From contig NZ_NOYI01000007.1 of NCBI RefSeq assembly GCF_002258785.1, forward strand, positions 46,459 to 110,458: a stretch of 64,000 bases of DNA, read 5' to 3'. A model generated the notes under the pieces. The model made no database searches. It had not been told where the DNA came from and saw only the letters and a list, made by a program, of their open reading frames with translations. The stretch is from Rhodococcus sp. 06-235-1A (lineage in GTDB: Bacteria > Actinomycetota > Actinomycetes > Mycobacteriales > Mycobacteriaceae). How positions within the stretch are numbered: the stretch's first letter is position 1; each line of letters opens with the position of its first letter. The position numbers and the translations under genes were made by a program. This document shows positions 29,755 to 38,832 of the stretch, in pieces.

Positions 29755-30729
29755 TCAGTGCTCGGGGATGACCACTCTGATGTGGCAGCCGGATTCACTG
29801 TCGAGAACTTCGATGGTTCCGCCGTGCAGTTCGGTGGCCCAGCGTGCGATGCCGAGGCCGAGACCTGTTCCGCCGTCGGTGGATCCGCCGCGTGTGAATC
29901 GGTCGAACACCGCGTGGCGATCGGCGGGTGCGATGCCGGGGCCCTCGTCGACCACGTCGAGCGCGAACGCGTCGTCGATTCTATGAGCCCGCAACGTCAC
30001 CGTGCTCGAATGCGGGGAATGACGCACGGCGTTGTCGACGAGGTTGGTGATCACCTGTGTCATTCGAGATCGATCGGCCACGACGGTCACATCGCTCGGT
30101 GAGACGAGTATCGACACTCGTTCTCGGTGAACGGTTGTCGCATCTTCGAGGAACTCCCGCACCTCGAATTCCTCCCGGGCAATGCTGAGCACACCGCCCT
30201 CCACCCGCGAGAGATCGAGCAGTTCGGTGACCAGATCGCCGAGCCTCTCGGTCTGGCGCAGTGCCACGGCCAACGTCTCGGGATCGGCCTCGGTCACCCC
30301 GTCGACCACGTTCTCGAGCACGGCACGCAGGGCGGCAATCGGTGTCTTCAACTCGTGCGAGACGTTGCCGATGAGTTCCCGACGATACTTCTCGGCGGCC
30401 TCCAGGTCGCCCGCCATGGTGTTGAACGCGGTGGCGAGCTCGCCCACCTCGTCCCGCGAGGTGGCCCGCACTCGCGTCGAGTAGTCGCCCCGCGCCATCG
30501 CTTTGGCTGCCGAGGTCATTTCGCGCAGCGGCGACGTCATTCCATGCGCAACGAATTGCGTCGCGGCCAAGGACACCACGAGCGCCGCCAGGAGCGTGTA
30601 GCGAAATTGCCAGCCCGCCCCGATCCAGAAGACGATGCTGGCCAGCACCAGCACGATACCCACGATCAGCGAAACCTTGAGCTTGAACGAGCGCAAGGGG
30701 TCAAGGGGGCGCGGAAGCATCCGCATCAT
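29755..30729 (-). CDS. Sensor histidine kinase with minimal extracytoplasmic loop
   Basis: 324-aa kinase. Two membrane helices (about residues 18-40 and 44-62) are joined by only about four residues (WQFR), so no external sensor domain exists. HAMP (about 62-115), HisKA with His125 in GNVSHELKTP and HATPase_c (NLVDNAVRHSP, DEGPGIAP, GTGLGLGIAR) follow. Its ATG overlaps the regulator stop (ATGA). The architecture matches intramembrane-sensing kinases, which often read the state of a partner membrane protein; the downstream multi-pass proteins and transporter are candidates. Confidence 0.94.
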   Translation of the reverse strand: MMRMLPRPLDPLRSFKLKVSLIVGIVLVLASIVFWIGAGWQFRYTLLAALVVSLAATQFVAHGMTSPLREMTSAAKAMARGDYSTRVRATSRDEVGELATAFNTMAGDLEAAEKYRRELIGNVSHELKTPIAALRAVLENVVDGVTEADPETLAVALRQTERLGDLVTELLDLSRVEGGVLSIAREEFEVREFLEDATTVHRERVSILVSPSDVTVVADRSRMTQVITNLVDNAVRHSPHSSTVTLRAHRIDDAFALDVVDEGPGIAPADRHAVFDRFTRGGSTDGGTGLGLGIARWATELHGGTIEVLDSESGCHIRVVIPEH

Positions 30730-31400
30730 CGCGGCACCTCCACGGCGTAGCCGACTCCGTGCACGGTACGAATCAGATTGCCACCGAGTTTGCGGCGCAA
30801 CGCTTTCACGTGACTGTCGACGGTTCTGCTGCTCGCCGAATCGTCCCAGCCCCACAGTTCCGAGAGCAGGGTCTCCCGCGAGACCGCGGTACGAGGCCGA
30901 TCGGCGAGATAGGCGAGGATGTCGAATTCCGTTCTGGTCAGGTGGATGTCGCCGGAGTCGTTGAACACCCGCCGTTCCCGGTGATCGATCCGCACGTCAC
31001 CGACTCGGACGGCCTTGGGTTCGCTCACAGCGGTTCGCTCGGCGCGGCGAATCAGCGCGTGCACCCGAGCGACCAACTCCCGCATACTGAACGGCTTGCC
31101 CAGGTAGTCGTCTGCGCCGACACCGAGGCCGACCAGCATGTCGGTCTCGTCCGACTTGGCCGTCAACATCAATACCGGGACAGGCCGCGACAACTGGATC
31201 CGGCGGCACACCTCCAGCCCATCGAATCCGGGCAGCATCAGATCGAGGACCACGACATCGGGATCGAACCGCGCGCACGCCTCGACCGCGGCGGGACCGT
31301 CGGCTGCGGTGACGACCTCGTACCCTTCGCCGCGAAGTCGCGCAGCGACGGCCTCGGAGATCGTGGGCTCGTCGTCCACGACGAGAACTGTGCGGCTCAT
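30726..31400 (-). CDS. OmpR/PhoB-family response regulator
   Basis: 224-aa regulator with receiver Asp53 in VVLDLMLPG, Lys102 in LGKPFSM and a C-terminal winged helix ending GVGYAVEVPR. The ATG at 31400 is chosen because the receiver starts immediately (SRTVLVVDDEP). It is the first gene of the leftward unit that runs into the kinase, DUF4173-like protein, DUF6412-like proteins, ABC transporter and YidC paralogue. Confidence 0.95.
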   Translation of the reverse strand: MSRTVLVVDDEPTISEAVAARLRGEGYEVVTAADGPAAVEACARFDPDVVVLDLMLPGFDGLEVCRRIQLSRPVPVLMLTAKSDETDMLVGLGVGADDYLGKPFSMRELVARVHALIRRAERTAVSEPKAVRVGDVRIDHRERRVFNDSGDIHLTRTEFDILAYLADRPRTAVSRETLLSELWGWDDSASSRTVDSHVKALRRKLGGNLIRTVHGVGYAVEVPR

Positions 31401-31512
31401 GAGAACTGACCCTAGAGGGCTCACATGGAGGAGTCCGTCGGGAAATGTGGAGGTTCGGTGAAGGTTCGAGCCGGACCGTCGGGTCGATCACGAACTCGAC
31501 TGCACGTCCGAT

Positions 31513-31531
31513 TTAGGGTCGGCTATCCTTC
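31513..31531 (+). promoter_or_regulatory. IdeR/DtxR-like iron box upstream of siderophore lipoprotein
   Basis: TTAGGGTCGGCTATCCTTC matches 14 of 19 positions of the IdeR/DtxR consensus, with the central GGCTA intact. It is followed by an additional GTTAGCCAACCC half-site-like stretch. It lies 35 bp upstream of the start codon, where bound IdeR would block transcription when iron is plentiful. Confidence 0.65.
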
Positions 31532-31565
31532 CGTTTGTTAGCCAACCCTTCCGAAAGGCGTAACG

Positions 31566-32621
31566 ATGCACACCCGACCACTACGCACAACTCTGGCGGT
31601 GTGCGCGATAGCGCTGACCACCGCGGGACTGCTCAGCGCCTGCTCGAACTCGAGCGACGAGACAACGCCGGGCGCGGGTGCCGAAACGGGACCCTCGTCC
31701 GACTCGTCCGCATTCCCGGTCACGATCGAGCACGCGTTCGGTGAGACCGTCGTGCCCGAGGAACCCACTCGTGTCGTTGTGGCCGGCTACACCGAACAGG
31801 ACACCGTCCTGGCGCTCGGCGTCATACCCGTCGGCGTCACGGAATGGTACGGCGAGCAGCCGTACGCAACCTGGCCCTGGGCTCAGGCAGCGCTGGGGGA
31901 CGCGCAGCCCGAAGTGCTCTCGAACGACGATGGATTCGAGACGGAAAAGATCGCCGCACTCGAGCCCGATCTGATCATCGCCACCAATGCCGGCCTGACG
32001 GCGGACACGTACGACACGCTCAGCGACATCGCACCGACGCTCGCACAGTCCGACGCGTCGACCGCGTATTTCGAGCCCTGGGACGTGCAGGCGGAGAAGA
32101 TCGGACGCGCACTGGGCCAGAAGGACGAGGTCGATGCGTTGATCGACGGAGTGAACCAGAAGTTCGCGGACGCCGCGGCCGCACACCCGGAGTTTGCCGG
32201 TAAGAAGGCGATCTTCTTGCAGAACGCGTTCTACGAGGGCAAGGCGATTGCGTACCAGGACGGACTGAGCACCGACTTTCTGACCAAGCTCGGCTTCGCC
32301 ATCCCCGACGACATCGACGCGTACGTTCCGGCGGACGGTAGCGCTCAGGCCAGCATTCCGCTGGAGAACCTGTCGGTCCTCGACGTCGCCGACGTATTGA
32401 TCTGGGGAACCGAGGGTCCGGGCGACCGCACGCAGCTCGAGAAAGTAGCGGTGTACAACGCACTCGAGCCGGTGCAGGACGGCAATCTGGTCTTCACCGA
32501 CGGGGTGACGGCCGGCGCGATCTACTTCACCAGCGTGCTCAGCCTGCCGTACGTCATCGACAAGCTCACCCCGGCTCTGTCGGAGGCACTCGGCGGAACG
32601 GCAGCGACGATCACCGGCTGA
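31566..32621 (+). CDS. Iron-siderophore ABC transporter substrate-binding lipoprotein
   Basis: 351-aa FepB/FecB-type (cluster 8) binding protein. The lipobox is LLSACSNS, followed by a Ser/Thr-rich linker and the two-lobe fold: EEPTRVVVAGYTEQDTVLALGV, then IAALEPDLIIATNAGLT. It captures a ferric siderophore and hands it to a permease not encoded here, which is common for mycolata orphan binding proteins. The upstream IdeR-like box supports iron control. The convergent MFS gene ends 15 bp away. Confidence 0.92.
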   Translation: MHTRPLRTTLAVCAIALTTAGLLSACSNSSDETTPGAGAETGPSSDSSAFPVTIEHAFGETVVPEEPTRVVVAGYTEQDTVLALGVIPVGVTEWYGEQPYATWPWAQAALGDAQPEVLSNDDGFETEKIAALEPDLIIATNAGLTADTYDTLSDIAPTLAQSDASTAYFEPWDVQAEKIGRALGQKDEVDALIDGVNQKFADAAAAHPEFAGKKAIFLQNAFYEGKAIAYQDGLSTDFLTKLGFAIPDDIDAYVPADGSAQASIPLENLSVLDVADVLIWGTEGPGDRTQLEKVAVYNALEPVQDGNLVFTDGVTAGAIYFTSVLSLPYVIDKLTPALSEALGGTAATITG

Positions 32622-32635
32622 CCGAACCGGGTCGC

Positions 32636-33886
32636 TTACTTCGCGGCCGAGCGCCTGTCCATCCACATGGCGGTGGCCAGCACACCGAGACCGGCCACCG
32701 CCAGGCCCGAGCCGACGGCGGCGGGTGCCGTGTAGCCGAAGCCTGCGGCGATCACGGCACCGCCGACTGCCGCTCCGATGGCGTTGGCCAGGTTGAACGC
32801 GGCATGGTTGAGCGACGCGGCGAGCGTCTGGGCGTCCTCTGCCACGTCCATCAGCCTCGTCTGGAGGCCGGGGACCACCGAGGAACCGGACGCACCGATG
32901 AGGAACACCAGGAGCAGAGCAGTGATCGGATTGTGTGCCGCTGCCACGAACAGCGCCAGGAACACTGCAGTCGCGGCCAGACCGACGAAGGTGCCCCTGA
33001 GCTGGTACCGGTCGGCCAGCCAGCCACCGGCGTAGTTGCCGGCGACCATCCCCAGTCCGTAGATCATCAGGGCAACCGGAACGAGCGCGCGAGCGAGACC
33101 GGCGACATCGGTCAGCGTCGACGCGATGTAGGTGTACACCGCGAACATGCCACCGAATCCCACGATGCCCACGAACAGGGTCATCCACACCTGGCTACGG
33201 CGCAATGCACCCAGCTCGGTGATGGGGCTGGTGGTCGGCATGGCGTCCAGTCTCGGCATCCACACAGCGAGCGCGGCGACGGTGAGGGCACCGATGACCG
33301 CCACGAGAGCGAACGCACTGCGCCATCCCAGCGCCTGCCCGATCCACGTAGCCACCGGAACGCCGACGACGTTGGCGACCGAGAGACCCATCATCACCAT
33401 CGCGACGGCTTTGGCTCGTTTACCCGGTTCGGCGAGGTGGGCAGCCACCAGCGCGGCCACTCCGAAATACGCACCGTGCGGCAGGCCCGCGACGAATCGC
33501 GAGGCGACGAGCTCGTTGAAACTGGGTGCGAACACCGTGCCGAGGTTGCCCAGAGTGAAGGCGACCATCAACACCAGCAGCAACATCCGCCGGGGAACGC
33601 GTGCAGCCAGGGCAGCAATGGTGGGCGCGCCGACCACGACGCCGAGCGCGTAGGCAGAGATCATGTGGCCCGCAGAGGGCTCCGAGATCCCCATCGTCGT
33701 GGCGATGTCCGGCAGCAAGCCCATCGACGCGAATTCCGTGGTGCCGATGCCGAAACCGCCGATGGACAGGGCCAACATGGCGAGCTTGCGACGGGTCGAG
33801 TGCGGTCGATGACTGACACTCAGACCACTCGACACCTTGCCGCGCACAGCGCTGACTCGGGAAAGAGCGGAATCGGTGACAGTCAC
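32636..33886 (-). CDS. MFS transporter, DHA1 (AraJ-like) family
   Basis: 416-aa drug/solute:H+ antiporter-type major facilitator with twelve predicted helices. Motifs of the AraJ/NepI branch are present: GTTEFASMGLLPDIA in helix 1, and SAYALGVVVGAPTIAAL with ARVPRRMLL after helix 2. The GTG at 33886 has AAGGTAG upstream and removes a poor N-terminal extension. Substrate unknown; proximity to the siderophore lipoprotein makes siderophore export a possibility, but the gene is convergent and shows no iron box. Confidence 0.88.
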   Translation of the reverse strand: MTVTDSALSRVSAVRGKVSSGLSVSHRPHSTRRKLAMLALSIGGFGIGTTEFASMGLLPDIATTMGISEPSAGHMISAYALGVVVGAPTIAALAARVPRRMLLLVLMVAFTLGNLGTVFAPSFNELVASRFVAGLPHGAYFGVAALVAAHLAEPGKRAKAVAMVMMGLSVANVVGVPVATWIGQALGWRSAFALVAVIGALTVAALAVWMPRLDAMPTTSPITELGALRRSQVWMTLFVGIVGFGGMFAVYTYIASTLTDVAGLARALVPVALMIYGLGMVAGNYAGGWLADRYQLRGTFVGLAATAVFLALFVAAAHNPITALLLVFLIGASGSSVVPGLQTRLMDVAEDAQTLAASLNHAAFNLANAIGAAVGGAVIAAGFGYTAPAAVGSGLAVAGLGVLATAMWMDRRSAAK

Positions 33887-34116
33887 AGCGGTACTACCTT
33901 CGTTTCGATCGGGGAAGTGAGCGACAAGAACGGCGGCTCGCCGAATCGATTCAGCAGAGCGCAATCGAGTAAGAGAACAGCCAACCCGACCATTGTCTTC
34001 CCTCTGGCAACTTGTTTTCGAGTCGCAGCGCGGTGATTGTCCTCACCCGAGCATCTGCTCGAGTGCCTGCCGAGCCCTTGTTCCTGCGGAGCTCACGTAC
34101 CCGCTAAGATCTTCGC
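33887..34116. other. Intergenic region before the metY leader
   Basis: About 230 bp between the MFS start and the SAM-IV riboswitch. I see no supported gene. It must hold the leftward MFS promoter and the rightward metY promoter. I found no convincing iron box or other operator. Confidence 0.6.
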
Positions 34117-34230
34117 CAGGTCATGAGTGCCAGCATCGAGCCCCGGCTTGCTGGCCGGCAACCCTCCAACCGCGGTGGGGTGCCCCGGGTGAACGACCGG
34201 GCCGATCCGGCACGCCGAGTGCCGAATCGA
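34117..34230 (+). promoter_or_regulatory. SAM-IV riboswitch controlling metY-metX
   Basis: The stretch GGTCATGAGTGCCAGC, then GCCCCGGCTTGCTGGCC, GGCAACCCTCCAACCGC, GGTGGGGTGCCCCGGGTGA and GACC follows the conserved core of the actinobacterial SAM-IV aptamer. A 6-bp hairpin (CGGCAC/GTGCCG) ends it. The position 180-300 bp upstream of metY, a methionine-synthesis gene, fits. S-adenosylmethionine binding should lower expression of the downstream genes. The boundaries are approximate. Confidence 0.9.
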
Positions 34231-34306
34231 CAAGCGCGGGTCCGCAGGAAGCGGACCCACTGAATCTTCGGCCTCCAGGGGCCGAGGCCTGTCAGGAGGT
34301 TCTCTC

Positions 34307-34378
34307 ATGTGTTGCTGTACCGATACGCCCCGTAGCGCTCGACTTCTCGAGCTTCATTCGACATTCGATTCGTCTTAG
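34307..34378 (+). CDS. Poly-Cys leader peptide between riboswitch and metY
   Basis: 23-codon ORF starting MCCCTDTPRS and ending in TAG, 35 bp before metY. It has a perfect AGGAGG Shine-Dalgarno at 34294-34299 with 7-nt spacing, much better than that of metY itself. Codons 2-4 are TGT TGC TGT. Runs of Cys codons in short upstream ORFs are known cysteine-attenuation devices in mycobacteria, where Cys-tRNA shortage stalls the ribosome and opens the downstream gene. Here the regulated gene is a sulfhydrylase, so the logic fits. Translation is not proven. Confidence 0.65.
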   Translation: MCCCTDTPRSARLLELHSTFDSS

Positions 34379-34413
34379 ACAGACTCGTCTCAGAAAACGG
34401 AGTATCACCAGCC

Positions 34414-35763
34414 ATGACCGATTCGACCCCCGACGTCGTCGACGCCACCGGAGCACCCACCGAGGATCCGTTCACCGACCCGTCGGCCAACTGGAGCTTC
34501 GAGACCAAGCAGATCCACTCCGGTCAGACCCCGGACGGTGCCACCAACGCTCGCGCGTTGCCGATCTACCAGACCACCTCGTACACGTTCGACAACACCG
34601 ACCACGCGGCAGCCCTGTTCGGCCTCGCCGAGCCGGGCAACATCTACACCCGCATCATCAATCCCACTCAGGATGTCGTCGAGCAGCGCATCGCCGCACT
34701 CGAAGGTGGCGTCGCTGCGTTGTTGGTGGCGTCGGGTCAGGCCGCCGAGACATTCGCCATTCTCAACCTCGCGGAGGCAGGAGACCACATCGTCTCGAGT
34801 CCGCGGCTCTACGGCGGTACGTACAACCTGTTCCACTACACACTCCCCAAGCTGGGCATCACCGTCTCGTTCGTCGACGATCCCGATGATCTCGAGCAGT
34901 GGAGAGCCGCGATCACTCCGTCGACCAAGGCGTTCTACGGCGAGTCGATCTCCAACCCGAAGAACGACGTTCTCGACATCCCCGGCATCTCGGCGGTAGC
35001 CCACGAGAACGGCATCCCGTTGATCGTGGACAACACGGTGGCGACGCCGTACCTGTTGCAGCCGTTGAAGCACGGTGCCGACATCGTCGTGCACTCCGCA
35101 ACGAAGTACCTGGGTGGCCACGGAACGGCCATCGCGGGTGTCATCGTCGACGGCGGCACGTTCGATTGGACTCAGGGCCGCCACCCCAACTTCACCACCG
35201 CGGACCCGAGCTACCACGGGGTGGTCTTCGCCGACCTCGGTGCGCCCGCATTCGCACTGAAGGCACGCGTGCAGCTGTTGCGCGACATCGGTGCCGCAGT
35301 CTCTCCGTTCAATGCCTTCCTCATCAGCCAAGGCCTGGAGACGTTGAGCCTGCGAATCGAGCGGCACGTGGCGAACGCACAGAAGGTGGCCGAGTTCCTC
35401 GCCGGTCGCGACGACGTCACCTCGATCAACTACGCCGGGCTGGAGTCGTCGCCGTGGTATCAGCGGGGCCAGGAATTGTTGCCCAAGGGGCAGGGCGCGA
35501 TCGTGGCGTTCGAGTTGCGAGGCGGAGTGGACGCGGGCAAGAAGTTCGTCAACGCACTCACCTTGCACAGCCATGTCGCTAACATCGGAGACGTGCGCTC
35601 TCTCGTCATCCATCCCGCGTCCACGACGCACTCCCAACTCACCCCGGAAGAGCAGCTGGCATCGGGAGTGACTCCTGGGCTGGTTCGTCTTGCAGTGGGT
35701 ATCGAAGGCATCGAGGACATCATCGCCGACCTCGAGGTCGGATTCAGCGCGGCGGCATCTTGA
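34414..35763 (+). CDS. metY: O-acetylhomoserine sulfhydrylase (aminocarboxypropyltransferase)
   Basis: 449-aa Cys/Met-metabolism PLP enzyme that makes homocysteine from O-acetylhomoserine and sulfide. The PLP lysine is Lys231 in [11 protein letters not shown]. The length (over 420 aa) and [20 protein letters not shown] near the N terminus separate it from cystathionine gamma-synthase. It overlaps metX by four bases. Expression is likely controlled by the SAM-IV riboswitch and the Cys-rich leader upstream. Confidence 0.95.
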   Translation: MTDSTPDVVDATGAPTEDPFTDPSANWSFETKQIHSGQTPDGATNARALPIYQTTSYTFDNTDHAAALFGLAEPGNIYTRIINPTQDVVEQRIAALEGGVAALLVASGQAAETFAILNLAEAGDHIVSSPRLYGGTYNLFHYTLPKLGITVSFVDDPDDLEQWRAAITPSTKAFYGESISNPKNDVLDIPGISAVAHENGIPLIVDNTVATPYLLQPLKHGADIVVHSATKYLGGHGTAIAGVIVDGGTFDWTQGRHPNFTTADPSYHGVVFADLGAPAFALKARVQLLRDIGAAVSPFNAFLISQGLETLSLRIERHVANAQKVAEFLAGRDDVTSINYAGLESSPWYQRGQELLPKGQGAIVAFELRGGVDAGKKFVNALTLHSHVANIGDVRSLVIHPASTTHSQLTPEEQLASGVTPGLVRLAVGIEGIEDIIADLEVGFSAAAS

Positions 35764-36905
35764 GTTATTCCTGCGACACAGGCGTTCGTCCGGAGACGGT
35801 TCTACCGTCTCCGGACGGGCGGCTGGGAACTATCGACATCGGCGGTCTCGATCTCGAAAGCGGCGATCGGATCCCACAGGTGACCGTTGCGGTGCAGCGG
35901 TGGGGTGAACTCGCCGCCGATCGCAGCAACGTCGTCCTCGTCGAGCACGCTCTGACCGGTGACTCGCACGTGTCCGGCCCGCCGGACACGGATCACGCTC
36001 TGCCCGGCTGGTGGAACGGAATGGTCGGGCCTGGCTGCCCCATCGACACCGACGAGTGGTGCGTCGTCGCGACCAACGTTCTCGGTGGTTGCGGTGGCAC
36101 TACCGGACCGAGCAGCATCTCTCCCGACGGCACGCCGTACGGGTCTCGTTTTCCCTACATCTCCATCCGCGATCAGGTCGCAGCCGAGGTAGCGGTGGCC
36201 GACGTCCTCGGCATCGATCGGTTCGCCGCTGTCGTGGGCGGGTCGATGGGCGGGATGCGCACCCTGGAATGGATCGTCGGCCATCCCGACCGGGTCGCGG
36301 CCGCACTGGTACTCGCGGTGGGTGCCCGGGCCACCGCCGACCAGATAGGTACCCAGACAACGCAGATCGCCGCAATCAAGGCCGATCCGGGTTGGCTCGG
36401 CGGCAACTATCACGACACCGGCACCTCACCCACGGCCGGTCTCGGCATCGCGCGGCGCATCGCGCACCTGACGTACCGGACCGAGAGCGAACTCGACATT
36501 CGATTCGGGAACTCACCACAGGACGACGAGGACCCGTGGGCCGGAGGTCGGTACTCCGCACAGAGCTACCTCGAGCATCAGGCGGCCAAGCTCGTCAGCA
36601 GGTTCGACGCGGCAACGTACGTTCTGCTCAGCGAAGCCATGAACCGTCACGACGTGGGCCGCGGGCGCGGCGGTGTTGCCGAAGCTCTCGCATCGACACC
36701 GGTTCCGACGATCGTCGGCGGAGTCGATTCCGATCGCCTGTACCCGCTTCGCCTGCAGAAGGAGATCGCTCGCGAACTCCCCCAGTGCCGTGGACTCGAA
36801 GTGATCCAGTCACGCGACGGTCATGACGGCTTTCTCACCGAAGCCGACTCGGTTGCGAAGCTGCTCGCCGAGACGATGGAATTGGCCCGCCTGGGTCGTC
36901 GCTGA
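35760..36905 (+). CDS. metX: Homoserine O-acetyltransferase
   Basis: 381-aa alpha/beta hydrolase-fold acyltransferase that activates homoserine with acetyl-CoA, giving the substrate of MetY. Nucleophile Ser162 is in VVGGSMGGM; the acid lies in [10 protein letters not shown] and the His in [11 protein letters not shown]. The family mark [10 protein letters not shown] is present. The proposed start is TTG overlapping the metY stop (TTGA); no other start lies near, so strict translational coupling is likely. Confidence 0.93.
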   Translation: MSYSCDTGVRPETVLPSPDGRLGTIDIGGLDLESGDRIPQVTVAVQRWGELAADRSNVVLVEHALTGDSHVSGPPDTDHALPGWWNGMVGPGCPIDTDEWCVVATNVLGGCGGTTGPSSISPDGTPYGSRFPYISIRDQVAAEVAVADVLGIDRFAAVVGGSMGGMRTLEWIVGHPDRVAAALVLAVGARATADQIGTQTTQIAAIKADPGWLGGNYHDTGTSPTAGLGIARRIAHLTYRTESELDIRFGNSPQDDEDPWAGGRYSAQSYLEHQAAKLVSRFDAATYVLLSEAMNRHDVGRGRGGVAEALASTPVPTIVGGVDSDRLYPLRLQKEIARELPQCRGLEVIQSRDGHDGFLTEADSVAKLLAETMELARLGRR

Positions 36906-36947
36906 CACCGCTCTCGTTCGGACCGGGCGCTCCATCCAGCCCTGAGG

Positions 36948-37265
36948 TCAGTCGGTTCCCAGCGGATCGATCGACAGTGACAGAAAGACGATCGCTCCAC
37001 CGACACAGCCCAGCGCCAACACGTCGAACACTCGACTGCGCACCTGCAGTGTTCCGACGCGCGATTCCGGCAGGCACAGCCGCAGCACGGCTGCCAACAA
37101 CGCCGCGCATCCGAAGATGAACGCGCCGCGGCGCCAACGATCGGCCAGCACCAGGATCAGCGCGGCAAGGACGACGACCGAGACGGCAACGATCGGTAGG
37201 TTGCGCGCGACTGCAGCGCGAAATCCCGGTTCGGGCTCGTCTCGGGTGTCCTCGGCGGCGTTCAT
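36948..37265 (-). CDS. DUF3017 small membrane protein
   Basis: 105-aa protein with three predicted membrane helices (about residues 23-42, 48-65 and 80-98) and a charged N terminus. Adjacent to folD and 11 bp downstream of it on the same strand, which is the standard actinobacterial neighbourhood of DUF3017. The central LPESRVGTLQVRSRVFDV is characteristic. Function unknown. Confidence 0.88.
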   Translation of the reverse strand: MNAAEDTRDEPEPGFRAAVARNLPIVAVSVVVLAALILVLADRWRRGAFIFGCAALLAAVLRLCLPESRVGTLQVRSRVFDVLALGCVGGAIVFLSLSIDPLGTD

Positions 37266-37276
37266 CCTCGTTTCGC

Positions 37277-38134
37277 TCAGCTCTCGGCGGCGATGCGTTC
37301 GGCGCGCTCGACGACATTGGTGAGCAGGAAGGCTCGCGTCAGCGGTCCGACGCCGCCGGGGTTGGGCGAGAGGAATCCGGCCACCTCGGAGACACCCTCT
37401 CCGACATCACCGCGCAGTCCGTCCTCGGTGCGGGTGACCCCGACGTCCAGTACAGCAGCTCCGGGCTTGACCATGTCTGCAGTGATCAGTCCCGGGACTC
37501 CGGCGGCGGCGATGACGATGTCGGCGCGCGAAACCTCGGCGGCAAGATCACGAGTTCCGGTGTGGCACAACGTCACCGTGGAGTTCTCCGAACGCCTGGT
37601 GAGCAGCAGCCCGATGGGTCGACCCACCGTGACGCCGCGGCCGATGACCACCGCGTGTGCACCGTCCAGAGCGACGTCGTAACGGCGAAGCAGGTGCACG
37701 ATCCCACGTGGCGTGCACGGCAGTGCGGCGTCCTTGCCGAGTACCAGCCGGCCGAGGTTGATCGGGTGGAGACCGTCGGCGTCCTTGTCCGGATCGATCC
37801 GCTCGAGCGCAGCGTTCTCGTCGAGATGCTTCGGCAACGGCAGCTGCACGATGTAGCCGGTGCAATCGGGGTTGGCATTGAGTTCGTCGATGACGGCTTC
37901 GAGATCCGCTTGGGTGATGTCCGCGGGTAGGTCGCGACGAATCGAGGTGATGCCGACCTTGGCGCAGTCGTTGTGCTTGCCCCGAACGTACGCTGCCGAA
38001 CCCGGGTCGTCACCCACAAGAACAGTGGCCAGACCTGGGGTGATGCCCTTCTCACGCAGTGTTGCCACGCGGGCGGTGAGATCGACGAAGATATCGTCGC
38101 GGGTCGCTTTGCCATCGAGGATCGTTGCAGTCAC
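37277..38134 (-). CDS. folD: Bifunctional methylene-THF dehydrogenase / methenyl-THF cyclohydrolase
   Basis: 285-aa one-carbon enzyme. The catalytic Tyr/Lys region is YVRGKHNDC (about residues 49-57), followed by [11 protein letters not shown] and the NADP-binding [16 protein letters not shown]. It supplies formyl-THF and methylene-THF for purines, initiator tRNA and methionine. GTG 38134 is the only start that respects the conserved N terminus ([10 protein letters not shown]). Confidence 0.97.
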   Translation of the reverse strand: MTATILDGKATRDDIFVDLTARVATLREKGITPGLATVLVGDDPGSAAYVRGKHNDCAKVGITSIRRDLPADITQADLEAVIDELNANPDCTGYIVQLPLPKHLDENAALERIDPDKDADGLHPINLGRLVLGKDAALPCTPRGIVHLLRRYDVALDGAHAVVIGRGVTVGRPIGLLLTRRSENSTVTLCHTGTRDLAAEVSRADIVIAAAGVPGLITADMVKPGAAVLDVGVTRTEDGLRGDVGEGVSEVAGFLSPNPGGVGPLTRAFLLTNVVERAERIAAES

Positions 38135-38190
38135 CCGGTCATTGTTCCAGGTTCGGAACCGGCCGCGCTGCACCGGTCCGACCGCCGTCG

Positions 38191-38799
38191 TCAGCCCTCG
38201 ACGATCAGACCCTGCGCTCCCGCGTAAGCCACGGCCTGGATCAGCTCGATCTTCGCTCCCCGCACACTTGCACTCACCCACAGGGACGAATCGGCGACGG
38301 CTCCGCGTAGGTCTGCCTCGTCGAATTTCGCGTCGACGGTGCGGGCACCCGCGAAATCGACCGAACGCATCGTCGCCTTCCGGAAATCCGCCATCACGAG
38401 GTTGGCTTCCCGCATTCGGCACCCCGTCAGGTCGACGCCGCGCAGGTCGGCGTTTCCCAAAGACGCGAGGGTGAAGTCGACCTCGTCGTAGACAGCGGGC
38501 CGCATGCGACTGTCGACGAACATCGATCCCATCATCGTGGAGTGACGGAAAGTGCTGTGCTGCAGATTTGTTCGAGTGAACGTGCACGAGCGGAATGCGG
38601 AGTTCGTGTGGATCGATTCGGTCAGGTCGGTACCGGTGAAATCGCATTCGGTGAACACCACCGAATCGGTTCGAACTCCGCTCATGTCCGCGTCTCGGAA
38701 GGTGCACCGCACGAATTGCCTGCCGGTCCACTCCTGCCCGTCCAGTCGCGTGTCGGAAAAGTCCTCGCCGATCGTCCGTTCGTCGTCCACCTGCCCCAT
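38191..38799 (-). CDS. Pentapeptide-repeat protein
   Basis: 202-aa protein built of A(D/N)LXX-type repeats from about residue 25 to 185, for example [27 protein letters not shown] and ADLRGAVAD, which should coil into a right-handed beta-helix mimicking DNA shape. Relatives include MfpA/Qnr-type gyrase protectors and many of unknown role. ATG 38799 has GGGAAG upstream. It is divergent from the TrmL-like gene with 33 bp between the starts. Confidence 0.9.
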   Translation of the reverse strand: MGQVDDERTIGEDFSDTRLDGQEWTGRQFVRCTFRDADMSGVRTDSVVFTECDFTGTDLTESIHTNSAFRSCTFTRTNLQHSTFRHSTMMGSMFVDSRMRPAVYDEVDFTLASLGNADLRGVDLTGCRMREANLVMADFRKATMRSVDFAGARTVDAKFDEADLRGAVADSSLWVSASVRGAKIELIQAVAYAGAQGLIVEG

Positions 38800-38832
38800 A
38801 CTTCCCGGGTTCGTGATGGCAGAGTGAACCGG

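Noticed and set aside
28003..30102. 699-codon plus-strand open frame across the DUF4173-like and kinase genes
   Set aside because: The translation is His/Arg-rich noise spanning two well-supported minus-strand genes and their intergenic gap.
31581..33188. 535-codon minus-strand frame opposite the siderophore lipoprotein
   Set aside because: It is antisense to a lipoprotein with a clear signal peptide and fold, and joins two unrelated regions.
33887..33990. Iron box for the MFS transporter
   Set aside because: No stretch reaches a useful match to the IdeR consensus in either orientation.
34238..34258. GGGTCCGC/GCGGACCC hairpin as intrinsic terminator of the riboswitch
   Set aside because: It has a perfect 8-bp stem but no U tract follows, so I do not call it a terminator; it may be a structural part of the leader.
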